Part shown: in pieces, positions 26,017 through 34,016 of the stretch
Layout: each line of letters starts with the position of its first letter
Numbering within the stretch: the first letter of the stretch is position 1
DNA from: Caulobacter vibrioides
GTDB lineage: Bacteria > Pseudomonadota > Alphaproteobacteria > Caulobacterales > Caulobacteraceae
DNA length: 49,927 nt
NCBI GenBank assembly: GCA_001449105.1
Contig: LNIY01000088.1
Location: 1 to 49,927 of the forward strand
Direction: 5' to 3'
The notes under the pieces: generated by a model
Seen by the model: only the letters and a program-made list of their open reading frames with translations
What the model was told of the DNA's origin: nothing
Database searches by the model: none
Program-made: the position numbers and the translations under genes

Positions 26017-27381
26017 GTGAGCGCGCGAATCCTCGTCGTCGACGACATCGAGGCCAATGTGCGCCTGCTCGAGGCCAAGCTTTCGGCCGAGTATTATCAG
26101 GTCTCCTACGCCTATGACGGCCCGACGGCCCTGGCGAAGGCGGCCGAGGAACTGCCCGACATCATCCTGCTGGACGTGATGATGCCCGGCATGGACGGCT
26201 TCACCGTCTGCCGCAAGCTCAAGGAAGACGCCGCCACCCGCCATATCCCGGTGGTGCTGGTCACGGCCCTCGATGGCCGCGCCGACCGCATCCAGGGCCT
26301 GGAGGCGGGCGCTGCCGACTTCCTCACCAAGCCCATCGACGACGTCATGCTGTTCGCCCGCGTGCGCAGCCTGACCCGCCTGAAGATGGTCATCGACGAA
26401 CTGCGCCAGCGCGAGGCCTCGGGCCGCCGCATCGGCGTGATCGCCGGCGCCGCCGCCCGCCTGGACGGCATCGGCGGCCGGGTGCTGATCGTCGACGACA
26501 ACGAACGCCAGGCCCAGCGCGTGGCCTCCGAACTGGCCGTCGAGCACCGCCCGGTGATCGAGACCGACCTGGCCAAGGCCGAGATCAGCGCCGGCGGGCC
26601 GGTGGACCTGGTGATCGTCAACGCCGCCGCGCGCGGCTTCGACGGCCTGCGCTTCGCCGCGACCCTGCGGTCCAGCGAGCGCACGCGCCACCTGCCGATC
26701 CTGGCCGTGGTCGATCCCGACGACCGTCCGCGGATGGTCAAGGCGCTGGATATCGGCGTCAACGACGTGCTGCCGCGCCCGATCGACCCGCAGGAGCTGG
26801 CCGCCCGCGTCCGCACCCAGGTGCGTCGCAAGCGCTACACCGACTATCTGCGCAACAATCTCGACCATTCGCTGGAGCTGGCCGTCACCGACCCGCTGAC
26901 CGGCCTGCACAACCGTCGCTACATGACCGGCCAGCTGTCGGCCCTGGTCAACCGCGCCACCATGGGCGGCGACCCGGTCTCGGCCCTGCTGATCGACATC
27001 GACTACTTCAAGAAGATCAACGACGGCTTCGGCCACGACGTCGGCGACGAGGTGCTGCGCGAGTTCGCCCTGCGCCTGGCCTCGAACGTCCGCGCCATCG
27101 ACCTGCCTTGCCGCTACGGCGGCGAGGAGTTCACCGTGATCATGCCCGACACCCAGCTGGCCGACGCCGTGCGCATCGCCGAGCGGATCCGCATGCACGT
27201 GGCCGGCTCGCCGTTCCGCGTGGCCGGCGGCCAGGAACTGCTGACGGTGACGATTTCGGTCGGCGTCTCGGCCACCACCGGGGCGGGCGACACCCCCGAG
27301 GCCCTGCTCAAGCGCGCCGACAGCGGCGTCTACGAAGCCAAGGCCGCCGGCCGCAACGCCGTGGTCTGCAAGGCGGCTTGA
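26017..27381 (+). CDS. pleD: Diguanylate cyclase response regulator PleD
   Basis: A 454-aa protein, the exact length of C. crescentus PleD. First receiver domain (phosphoacceptor Asp53 in ILLDVMMPGMDG), a second receiver-like adaptor domain (about 155-280), and a GGDEF-type cyclase with active site Gly368-Gly-Glu-Glu-Phe372. The product-inhibition I-site Arg359-x-x-Asp362 is present. It makes c-di-GMP from two GTP upon phosphorylation, driving flagellum loss and stalk formation at the pole. Start is GTG; divK and pleD are one operon. Confidence 0.97.
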   Translation: MSARILVVDDIEANVRLLEAKLSAEYYQVSYAYDGPTALAKAAEELPDIILLDVMMPGMDGFTVCRKLKEDAATRHIPVVLVTALDGRADRIQGLEAGAADFLTKPIDDVMLFARVRSLTRLKMVIDELRQREASGRRIGVIAGAAARLDGIGGRVLIVDDNERQAQRVASELAVEHRPVIETDLAKAEISAGGPVDLVIVNAAARGFDGLRFAATLRSSERTRHLPILAVVDPDDRPRMVKALDIGVNDVLPRPIDPQELAARVRTQVRRKRYTDYLRNNLDHSLELAVTDPLTGLHNRRYMTGQLSALVNRATMGGDPVSALLIDIDYFKKINDGFGHDVGDEVLREFALRLASNVRAIDLPCRYGGEEFTVIMPDTQLADAVRIAERIRMHVAGSPFRVAGGQELLTVTISVGVSATTGAGDTPEALLKRADSGVYEAKAAGRNAVVCKAA

Positions 27382-27388
27382 GCGCCGC

Positions 27389-28141
27389 CTACTTCGCCGT
27401 CTTGATCTCGAACAGCCACGGCCAGAACTTGCCCGTAACGAAGATGCGGTCGGCCTTGGCGTCGTAGGCGATGCCGTTCAGCACGTCGGCGCGGGCGGCC
27501 TCCTGCGGCGTCAGCAGGCCCGACAGGTCCAGGCGTCCGACCACCTTGCCGGTCTTGGGATCGATGCGGATGATCTGGTCGGTCTGCCAGACGTTGGCCC
27601 AGACCTCGCCCTTGATGAATTCCAGCTCGTTGATCTGGTTCACCGGACGACCGTCGTCGGTGACCTTCACCCGGCCGGTTTCCTTCAGGGTCTTGGGATC
27701 CAGGAACCGCAGCTCGTCGGTGCCGTCGCTCATGATGATGCGGCGGTCGTCCTTGGTCAGGGCCCAGCCCTCGCCGGTGTAGCTGAAGGTCGACTTGACG
27801 GCGAAGGTCGCCCGATCGCGCACGAAGCCGACGCCGTTCTGCCAGGTCAGCTGGACGATCTCGTCGCCCCAGTCGACGATTCCCTCGCCGAAGTACTTGG
27901 GATCCAGGTCGGCCTGCTGCTGCACCGCGCCGGTCTCCAGGTCGACCTTGCGCACCCACGAGCGGCCTTCCAGGCCCGTGCTCTCGTAGAGCTGGCCGTC
28001 GCGCACCAGGAGGCCTTCGGTGAAGGCCTGGCGGTCGTGCGGGAAGGTGCGGACCACCTCGTAGCCCTGCACCGGCGCAGGCTGGGCGCAGGCGGGCAGG
28101 GCGGCCATGACGGAGAAGGCGAGGGCGAGGCGAACGATCAC
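27389..28141 (-). CDS. Glutaminyl-peptide cyclotransferase, predicted lipoprotein
   Basis: A 250-aa beta-propeller protein of the plant/bacterial glutamine cyclotransferase family (PF05096). The N-terminus MIVRLALAFSVMAALPACAQ has a lipobox LPAC, so it is probably lipid-anchored at Cys18. The propeller repeats are visible: FTEGLLVRDGQLYESTGLEGRS, YFGEGIVDWGDEIVQLTWQN, INELEFIKGEVWANVWQTDQI, LNGIAYDAKADRIFVTGKFWP. It converts N-terminal glutamine to pyroglutamate. GTG start. The terminator of rpmG (28165-28203) lies upstream. Confidence 0.9.
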   Translation of the reverse strand: MIVRLALAFSVMAALPACAQPAPVQGYEVVRTFPHDRQAFTEGLLVRDGQLYESTGLEGRSWVRKVDLETGAVQQQADLDPKYFGEGIVDWGDEIVQLTWQNGVGFVRDRATFAVKSTFSYTGEGWALTKDDRRIIMSDGTDELRFLDPKTLKETGRVKVTDDGRPVNQINELEFIKGEVWANVWQTDQIIRIDPKTGKVVGRLDLSGLLTPQEAARADVLNGIAYDAKADRIFVTGKFWPWLFEIKTAK

Positions 28142-28164
28142 GCGGGAATCCTAGACTGGAGACC

Positions 28165-28203
28165 GGAAAAACAAAAACGCCCGACGTTGCCGCCGGGCGT
28201 TTT
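28165..28203 (-). terminator. Rho-independent terminator of rpmG
   Basis: Stem ACGCCCG/CGGGCGT (28177-28183 with 28194-28200), read leftward followed by TTTTTGTTTTT. It lies 30 bases after the rpmG stop codon and separates it from the cyclotransferase gene. Confidence 0.85.
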
Positions 28204-28231
28204 CGAGAATCGTCGGTGCGACGAGGCGATC

Positions 28232-28399
28232 TTACTTGATCTTGCCTTCGCGGAATTCGACGTGCTTGCGCACGACCGGGTCGTACTTCTTCAGCACCAT
28301 CTTCTCGGTCTTGGTGCGGGCGTTCTTCTTGGTGACGTAGAAGAAGCCGGTGTCCGCCGTCGAATTCAGGCGGATCTTGATCGAAGCCGGTTTGGCCAT
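28232..28399 (-). CDS. rpmG: 50S ribosomal protein L33
   Basis: A 55-aa protein: [20 protein letters not shown], then [20 protein letters not shown] and ending [10 protein letters not shown]. This is an L33 of the cysteine-free (zinc-independent) type, used in the large ribosomal subunit near the E site. It is too short for usual ORF thresholds but is clear from the full-length match to the family. It is monocistronic, with its own terminator. Confidence 0.97.
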   Translation of the reverse strand: MAKPASIKIRLNSTADTGFFYVTKKNARTKTEKMVLKKYDPVVRKHVEFREGKIK

Positions 28400-28480
28400 G
28401 GTCGAATCCCTGCGGTGGTCGCGCAGGTCCCCGCGCGGTCGAAATGAGAGGCGCGGAACATACTCATGAACGGGCCAAAG

Positions 28481-28921
28481 TCAATCGGCGCCTGAACATC
28501 GTTTGTAGGGGAAGTCGACCGACCGCGCCTTGCCGCCGATTTCGCCCTCGATCCGGCCCAAAAGGCCGTCCGCGCCCTGGCTTCTATAGATCACCCGCTG
28601 GGGGAAGTCGTGGCCGGGGTTCTCGAACACCAGCTCGCCATCGCCGGCGCTTTTCAGCGGGAAGGCGGCCGCCGGCTGGCCTGACGGCATGGCGAAGAAG
28701 GTGAGTCGCCCGTCGACGGCCTGGATTCGCGTGAACTCGTAGCTCCTGGCCGCGCCGTCGCGCACCGTGCGGCTCATGCCCAGCATCATGCCGCCGCCGG
28801 GCGCCAGCCACTGCTCTTCGACCACGCCGTTGGGCCGGTTCTGCCGCCAGCAGCCGGCCAGGAACGCGGCCTGGTCGATCGGCGCCGGGGCGGCCTGCAG
28901 GGCGAGGAGGAGGGCGAGCAT
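28481..28921 (-). CDS. Secreted DUF6265 family protein
   Basis: A 146-aa protein with a short N-terminal hydrophobic stretch (LALLLALQAAPAP), probably a signal peptide. The domain shows FLAGCWRQNRPNGVVEEQW, GGGMMLGMSRTVRDG, YEFTRIQAVDGRLTFFA and FENPGHDFPQRVIYRS, the DUF6265 pattern, a lipocalin-like beta-barrel of unknown ligand. It lies upstream of rpmG in the same direction. Confidence 0.85.
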   Translation of the reverse strand: MLALLLALQAAPAPIDQAAFLAGCWRQNRPNGVVEEQWLAPGGGMMLGMSRTVRDGAARSYEFTRIQAVDGRLTFFAMPSGQPAAAFPLKSAGDGELVFENPGHDFPQRVIYRSQGADGLLGRIEGEIGGKARSVDFPYKRCSGAD

Positions 28922-28984
28922 GGCGATGGCTCCGAAACCTGGCTTACATTCTGAGCCTTAGTTTCCCCACTCCGCAACAAAGCT

Positions 28985-29094
28985 CGTCATCCCGGCCGCA
29001 GCGAAGCGGAGAGCCGGGACCCCGGGGCCGGTGCAATGCGGCTGCCCCTGGGTCCCGGGTCTGCGGCGCTGTGCGCCTTCGCCCGGGATGACGA
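28985..29094. repeat. 110-bp palindromic element, type III
   Basis: Ends CGTCATCCCGG and CCGGGATGACG, with inner pairs GGGACCC/GGGTCCC and a loop about 20 bases. It is the CGTCATCCCGG type common between genes in many alphaproteobacteria. It fills the gap between the Nudix and DUF6265 genes and may stabilise or end transcripts. Confidence 0.8.
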
Positions 29095-29105
29095 AATGTG
29101 GGGGG

Positions 29106-29840
29106 CTAAAGCTCCGTCATCACCGCATTGCCCCGCAGAAACCGCATGAACGGGGCGGGGCGGCTCGGGTCCTTCAGGCGTAGCGCCGTCTCGCGCAGCA
29201 CCATGCGGGTGATGCTGGGCAGGTCGAGGTCGCGCGTCTCGTCGAAGGTGACCCAGGCGATCTCGTCCAGCTCGCCGCAGTCGGGCTGCGGGTCCAGGCT
29301 CAGCAGGGCGCTGGCCGGGGCCATGAAGAAGCGGGCGTCGAACCGGCGGGGCCGATAGGGCGGGGTGATGGCCCGGGCCACGAAGCTCAGCGGCGACAGG
29401 TCGGGCAGGGCGCCCTGGGCCAGGAACGGTCGCCAGGCGCCGGCGCCTGGCCGGGCCGGCGCGGCCCTGGCCAGCAGCAGGCCGGTCTCCTCGAAGGTCT
29501 CGCGCACGGCCGCCAGGGCCAGGGCGCGAGCCAGGCGCGCGGGCGAGGGGTGGCGCGGCTCGGTGGTCAGGCGCGCGGCGACCTCGGGATCCAGCTCCGT
29601 GGCCGAGGGCGCGCCGTAGTCGCCCCGGTCGACCCGGCCGCCGGGAAACACCCACTTGCTGGCCATGAAGGCGTGGCCGCGGTTGCGCCGGCCCATCAGC
29701 ACCCGGGGCGCGGGGCCGTCGTCGCGCACCACGATCAGGGTGGCGGCATGGCGCGGGCGAATGACGCCGGAACTGGGATCCAGCGCCTCGCCGTCGTCTT
29801 TCGAGTCGAAGGTCGGGGAGTCGGATGCGGGCTCGGTCAT
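29106..29840 (-). CDS. NUDIX hydrolase with an expanded Nudix box (NUDT19-like)
   Basis: A 244-aa protein. The Nudix box is split: FPGGRVDRGD at residues about 64-73 and AVRETFEETGLLLA at about 110-123, with roughly 40 residues between, where a normal box has five. The catalytic REUxEExGU half is intact. The same insertion is known from the NUDT19/RP2p group, which hydrolyses CoA esters and related diphosphates, so this is a likely functional parallel. Substrate not determined. It lies in a leftward run with DUF6265. Confidence 0.88.
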   Translation of the reverse strand: MTEPASDSPTFDSKDDGEALDPSSGVIRPRHAATLIVVRDDGPAPRVLMGRRNRGHAFMASKWVFPGGRVDRGDYGAPSATELDPEVAARLTTEPRHPSPARLARALALAAVRETFEETGLLLARAAPARPGAGAWRPFLAQGALPDLSPLSFVARAITPPYRPRRFDARFFMAPASALLSLDPQPDCGELDEIAWVTFDETRDLDLPSITRMVLRETALRLKDPSRPAPFMRFLRGNAVMTEL

Positions 29841-29961
29841 GGACGAAGCTTAGTCTTCGCGCGCGGCATGCAAAGCCGTTCCTTACGTAAACCGCCGCCG
29901 CCCTTGACCCGGTCCCAGGAACCGCCAAGCTCGCCCGCAAAGTCTTCTCAAGGAGTCGGGA

Positions 29962-31266
29962 ATGGGCGTGCGCGCGAAGGTTTCGGTACTGGCCCTGATG
30001 GCGGCGAGCGCCGTCTCTCTCCCGGCGCTGGCCGCGCCTGCAGCGGCAAAGGTCGAGGCGGCGGCCAAGGCCGCCCAGCCCAAGGTCGTGGCCTGGCGGC
30101 GCGACGTCCACGAGCATCCCGAACTGGGCAACCAGGAGGTCCGCACCGCCGCCCTGGTGGCCAAGGAGCTGAAGGCCTTGGGCCTGGAGGTCCGCGAGGG
30201 CGTCGGCAAGACCGGCGTGGTCGGCGTGCTCAAGGGCGGCAAGCCCGGCAAGGTCGTGGCCCTGCGCGCCGACATGGACGCCCTGCCGGTGCTGGAAAAG
30301 ACCGGCCTGCCGTTCGCCTCCAAGGCCACGGCGACCTGGGAAGGCAGGACCGTCCCGGTCATGCACGCCTGCGGCCACGACACCCACGTGGCCATGCTGC
30401 TGGGCGCGGCCACGGTGCTGGCCGGCATGAAGAACGACATCGCCGGCACGGTGGTCTTCGTCTTCCAGCCGGCCGAGGAGGGGCCCCAGGCCGGCGACGA
30501 GGGCGGCGCCAAGCTGATGATCGCCGACGGCGCGCTCGACAATCCCAAGGTCGACGCCATCTTCGGCCTGCACATTGGCCCGGGCGACGCCCACGCCCTG
30601 AACTATCGCCCCGAAGGCTTCTATGCCGGCGCCGACCGCCTGACGATCACGGTCAAGGGCAAGCAGACCCACGGCGCGCGTCCCTGGGCCGGCATCGACA
30701 TGGCCAGCATCTCGGCCGACATCGTCCAGGCCCTGAACCAGATCGCCGCTCGCCAGATCGACGTCGGGACCTCGCCGACGGTGCTGACGATCGCCACCAT
30801 CAACATGGGCGTGCGCAACAACATCATCCCGGAAGACCTAGTGATGAGCGGCACCCTGCGCACCTTCACGCCCGAGCGTAAGGCCGAGGTGATCGCCAAG
30901 ACCCAGAAGGCCGTGGCCGCCATCGGCGATCGCTACGGCGCCAAGGCCGAGGCGGTGTTCACCCAGCCCTATCCTGTCACCTGGAACGACGCGGCGCTGT
31001 CGAAATGGGTGAAGGCCTCGCTGGAGAAGGCCTCGCCCGGCAATGTCGACGACCAGGCCGCCCTGGTCACCGGCGCCGAGGACTTCTCCCTCTACGGCCA
31101 GAATGTCCCGGCCGTGTTCGTCCAGCTCGGCGGCCGCAAGGCCGACGTCCCGGCGGCGGGAGCTCCGGCCAACCACTCTCCCTACTTCGACATCGACGAG
31201 GCGGTGCTGGAGACGGGCGTGAAGGCCGAGGTGTTCATGGCGCTGGATTATCTGGCGAAGAAGTAG
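29962..31266 (+). CDS. Secreted M20 amidohydrolase
   Basis: A 434-aa M20D peptidase-like protein with signal peptide (about 1-25, SLPALAAP). Metal-site motifs: RRDVHEHPELG, ALRADMDALPV, MHACGHDTHVAMLLGAA and FQPAEEG. Final ANHSPYFDIDE carries the last metal ligand. Family members hydrolyse N-acyl or hippurate-type amides, or indole-3-acetyl-amino acids. A periplasmic role is indicated by the signal. Upstream AAGGAGTC gives a good Shine-Dalgarno. The downstream gap holds a type I palindrome. Confidence 0.92.
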   Translation: MGVRAKVSVLALMAASAVSLPALAAPAAAKVEAAAKAAQPKVVAWRRDVHEHPELGNQEVRTAALVAKELKALGLEVREGVGKTGVVGVLKGGKPGKVVALRADMDALPVLEKTGLPFASKATATWEGRTVPVMHACGHDTHVAMLLGAATVLAGMKNDIAGTVVFVFQPAEEGPQAGDEGGAKLMIADGALDNPKVDAIFGLHIGPGDAHALNYRPEGFYAGADRLTITVKGKQTHGARPWAGIDMASISADIVQALNQIAARQIDVGTSPTVLTIATINMGVRNNIIPEDLVMSGTLRTFTPERKAEVIAKTQKAVAAIGDRYGAKAEAVFTQPYPVTWNDAALSKWVKASLEKASPGNVDDQAALVTGAEDFSLYGQNVPAVFVQLGGRKADVPAAGAPANHSPYFDIDEAVLETGVKAEVFMALDYLAKK

Positions 31267-31278
31267 CGCCTTCGGCGA

Positions 31279-31384
31279 CCCCCTCAGTCGCTCCGCGACA
31301 GCTCCCCCAGAGGGGGAGCATCTTCGCGCCGACGCCAATAGATCCTCCCCCTCTGGGGGAGGTGGCCCGGAGGGCCGGAGGGGG
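31279..31384. repeat. Type I palindromic element (copy C)
   Basis: Two arms: CTCAGTCGCTCCGCGACAG with CTCCCCCAGAGGGGGAGCATC, then GATCCTCCCCCTCTGGGGGA with GGTGGCCCGGAGGGCCGGA. It stands 52 bases before hslO, in the same orientation as copy D after hslO. Confidence 0.9.
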
Positions 31385-31436
31385 TCTTTCAGCGCCCCCC
31401 TCGCATTTTTCGTGGAAGCGCCTATCTAACCGCCCC

Positions 31437-32345
31437 ATGACCGACGCCGCCCCCCAGATCCTGTCCGACGACCTCGTTTCCGCCTTCCAGATCGAAGGCC
31501 TGCCCGTGCGCGGCCGCGTGGTGCGGCTGGGCGAGGCGGTCAACGAGGTGCTGACCCGCCATTCCTATCCCGAGCCCGTGGCCAACCTCTTGGGCGAGGC
31601 CTGCGCGCTGGCCGCCCTGGTCGGTTCGAGCCTGAAGTTCGAGGGCCGGCTGATCGTCCAGGCCCAGGGCGACGGCCCGGTGCGCTATGTGGTCGTCGAC
31701 TACGACACCTCCGGCGGCCTGCGCGGCTATTGCCGCTTCGACCCCGACGAGGTGGCGGCCGTCTCGGAAGGCTTCGCGCGTCCGGGCGCCAAGACTCTGC
31801 TGGGCGGCGGCGTGTTCATCATGACCCTCGACCAGGGCCCCGACATGGAGCGCTATCAGGGCGTCACGGCCATCGAGGGCGAGAGCCTGGCCCTGTGCGC
31901 CGAGCAATACTTCATGCAGTCCGAGCAGATCCCGACCCGCGTGCGCCTGGCCGTCGGCCAGGTCGACACCGGCGAGGGCATGACCTGGCGCGCCGGCGGC
32001 ATCCTGATCCAGACCATCGCCGGCGACGAGACGCGCGGCGAGACCAAGGAAGCCTGGAACCACGCCCAGGCGCTGTTCGAGACCACGGGCGAGGACGAGC
32101 TGATCGACCCGACCGTGCCGACCACCACCCTGCTATGGCGCCTGTTCAACGAGGACGGCGTGCGCCTGATCGACGAGAAGCCGCTGCGGGCCTTCTGCCG
32201 CTGCTCCGAAGAGCGGATCGGCGTGGTGCTGCAGTCGTTCTCGCCGGAAGAGAAGGCCGAGATGATCGAGCCCGACGGCAAGATCCACGTGACCTGCGAA
32301 TACTGCTCGCGGGTCTACGCGCTCGAGCCCTACGGCGAGGCTTAA
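31437..32345 (+). CDS. hslO: Redox-activated chaperone Hsp33
   Basis: A 302-aa protein. The N-terminal substrate domain (about 1-195) opens DDLVSAFQIEGLPVRGRVVR and carries LLGEACALAALVGSSLKFEG. The zinc switch is at the C-terminus: Cys254-x-Cys256 and Cys287-x2-Cys290, all four cysteines present. Oxidative and heat stress release zinc and activate the chaperone holdase. It is flanked on both sides by same-orientation type I palindromes. Confidence 0.96.
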   Translation: MTDAAPQILSDDLVSAFQIEGLPVRGRVVRLGEAVNEVLTRHSYPEPVANLLGEACALAALVGSSLKFEGRLIVQAQGDGPVRYVVVDYDTSGGLRGYCRFDPDEVAAVSEGFARPGAKTLLGGGVFIMTLDQGPDMERYQGVTAIEGESLALCAEQYFMQSEQIPTRVRLAVGQVDTGEGMTWRAGGILIQTIAGDETRGETKEAWNHAQALFETTGEDELIDPTVPTTTLLWRLFNEDGVRLIDEKPLRAFCRCSEERIGVVLQSFSPEEKAEMIEPDGKIHVTCEYCSRVYALEPYGEA

Positions 32346-32347
32346 GG

Positions 32348-32446
32348 CCCCCTCAGTCGCTCTGCGACAGCTCCCCCAGAGGGGGAGCATCTTGGTGCTC
32401 AAGATCCTCCCCCTCTGGGGGAGGTGGCCCGGAGGGCCGGAGGGGG
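32348..32446. repeat. Type I palindromic element (copy D)
   Basis: Nearly identical to copy C (CTCAGTCGCTCTGCGACAG arm, then GATCCTCCCCCTCTGGGGGA and GGTGGCCCGGAGGGCCGGA arm) in the same orientation. With copy C it brackets hslO as direct repeats about one kilobase apart. Confidence 0.9.
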
Positions 32447-32456
32447 TTAGCGCAGC

Positions 32457-32741
32457 CTAGTGCCGCCCCTCGGGCGGCCGGATGACGTATTCGTGCGTCA
32501 GGTCCAGGTCCAGCCGCACCGAACCCGACGGCGGGCCGCCGTCCAGGTGCGGCCGCTCGCCCAGCACAAGGTAGGCCTGGGCGTTCGGCTCGATGTTGTT
32601 GAAGCTGATCTTCGACGTGCCGCCGGGCGGGATCGACCGCGCCAGGCTGACCGGCCTGGTCGGCGCCTTCTGGAACACCACGACCGTCGAGTTCTGGACG
32701 TCGTCGCTCTGGTTGATGAGGGTCAGCTCGTAATCGGCCAC
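32457..32741 (-). CDS. Hypothetical protein, 94 aa, related to the 32836 gene product
   Basis: A 94-aa protein without signal peptide, opening MADYELTLINQSDDVQNSTV then VFQKAP. The first strands (Y-x-L-x-L-x-NQS, then V-x-F-x-x-x-P) are matched by the 212-aa product upstream (YTIQIWNQS... VLFLRQPE). Predicted beta-sandwich. A distant likeness to RhiA-type proteins (NQS followed by a VFQ strand) is possible but not certain. Function unknown; possibly cytoplasmic and co-transcribed or co-regulated with its neighbour, 94 bases away. Confidence 0.65.
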   Translation of the reverse strand: MADYELTLINQSDDVQNSTVVVFQKAPTRPVSLARSIPPGGTSKISFNNIEPNAQAYLVLGERPHLDGGPPSGSVRLDLDLTHEYVIRPPEGRH

Positions 32742-32835
32742 GCCGCAACCTCCCTATGTGTTCGCGGTCTGTCGCCGCTGAGGGAAGTAAACGCGTAACG
32801 TTGTTACTTGGCAACGGCCCCGTTCCACGGAGCGG

Positions 32836-33474
32836 TCAGCTGTAGGTCACCGAGAAGGTTCCGTTCGCCTGCTGGATGACCGTGGCTGTGGTCTGGGGCC
32901 TGCCGGTGAAGTCGATCTCGGCGCTGGCGGTGACCTGGGCTGCGTCGATCACCTCGCCCGGCGCATAGGCCCCCTCGGCGACGTAGTAGGTGTGGATCGG
33001 CCTGATGTTGCTGATCGTGTTCGGCAGGGCGGGGAAGGTCATCGTGGGAACGGGGATCGGCGTGCCGGCGATGCGGGCCATGCCCAGCACGTATCCGCTG
33101 GCCGGCGTGAAGTCCGAGCCCGTGACGATCGCGAACGACCCCTGCTGGGCCGTGCCCGGGCTGGTGAGCGTGGTGAAGCCGGTCGGCGAGCCGCCGCTGA
33201 AGGCGACCGTATCCTGGGTCTGGACGCCGACCTGCATCACGCCGCCGCTGAGCATCTGGCCGCCCACCGGCGGATGGCTCCAGTAGGCGTAGACCGTCTC
33301 GTCGAAGGTGATGCGGTCGAACCCGCCGTTGGTGACGCCGGGAAAGGTCGCCCACGCATTGGTGTAGGCCTGGGGCGAGCCCCCGTTGGCGGTGAGTTCC
33401 GGCTGCCGCAGGAAGAGCACGTAGCTCTTGGCGACCTGGGACTGGTTCCAGATCTGGATGGTGTAGGACGTCAT
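32836..33474 (-). CDS. Hypothetical beta-rich protein, 212 aa
   Basis: A 212-aa protein, Thr/Ser/Gly/Ala-rich, with no cysteines or signal peptide. It opens MTSYTIQIWNQSQVAKSYVL, like the 94-aa protein, then has a glycine-rich beta-sheet (PVGGQMLSGGVMQVGVQTQ) and an ending of alternating hydrophobic and Thr residues (TASAEIDFTGRPQTTATVIQ). No family firmly recognised. It may be an export-independent surface or inclusion protein; this is speculation from composition. Confidence 0.65.
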   Translation of the reverse strand: MTSYTIQIWNQSQVAKSYVLFLRQPELTANGGSPQAYTNAWATFPGVTNGGFDRITFDETVYAYWSHPPVGGQMLSGGVMQVGVQTQDTVAFSGGSPTGFTTLTSPGTAQQGSFAIVTGSDFTPASGYVLGMARIAGTPIPVPTMTFPALPNTISNIRPIHTYYVAEGAYAPGEVIDAAQVTASAEIDFTGRPQTTATVIQQANGTFSVTYS

Positions 33475-33551
33475 CGCTCGGTTCCCCCCGCAGGTTCGCG
33501 AACGATGACGTACTATCTCAAGGTTGCGTTTTCGGAAACGCGATCCTGCCG

Positions 33552-34016
33552 TCAGTTCACCCGGCGCGAGGCGCCCGGCAGGTGCAGCGAGAACTCGGGG
33601 ATCTGCGCGTCGAACGCCTCGCCGGCCTCGGTCACCATCTGGTAGCGGCCGACCATCGTGCCCGACGGCGTCGGCAGGGGGCAGTTGGAGACGTAGCGGA
33701 AGGCTTCGCGCGGCCTCAGCTCCGGCTGCTCGCCGACCACGCCCGAGCCCTCGACCTCGTTGCTGCGGTTCATCGCGTCGGTGACCTTCCACCAGCGGGC
33801 GACCAGATGCACGGTCTCCACGCCGTGGTTCTCGATCTCGACGGTGTAGGCCCACAGGTAGAGGCTCTGCTCGGGAGACGACTCCTCGGGCAGGTAGCAG
33901 GGCGCGACCCGCACGACGATGTCGCGCGTGCGGGCCTCGTAGATGCCCGTGTCGGGGCCGCGGCGCCGACGGATCCGCTTCAGCGGCGGGCTGGACTCAC
34001 GCCTGGTCGAGCGCAC
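33552..34016 (-). CDS. apaG: ApaG-domain protein
   Basis: A 154-aa protein with the DUF525 (ApaG) immunoglobulin-like fold: YLPEESSPEQSLYLWAYTVE, then IENHGVETVHLVARWWKVTD, then EGSGVVGEQPELRPREAFRY and GTMVGRYQMV. ApaG is linked to Co2+/Mg2+ tolerance and Ap4A metabolism in enterobacteria; the biochemical role is unclear. The GTG start lies inside the end of metZ, overlapping it by 20 bases, so translation is coupled; the first 20 residues are basic and may not be conserved. Confidence 0.9.
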   Translation of the reverse strand: MRSTRRESSPPLKRIRRRRGPDTGIYEARTRDIVVRVAPCYLPEESSPEQSLYLWAYTVEIENHGVETVHLVARWWKVTDAMNRSNEVEGSGVVGEQPELRPREAFRYVSNCPLPTPSGTMVGRYQMVTEAGEAFDAQIPEFSLHLPGASRRVN

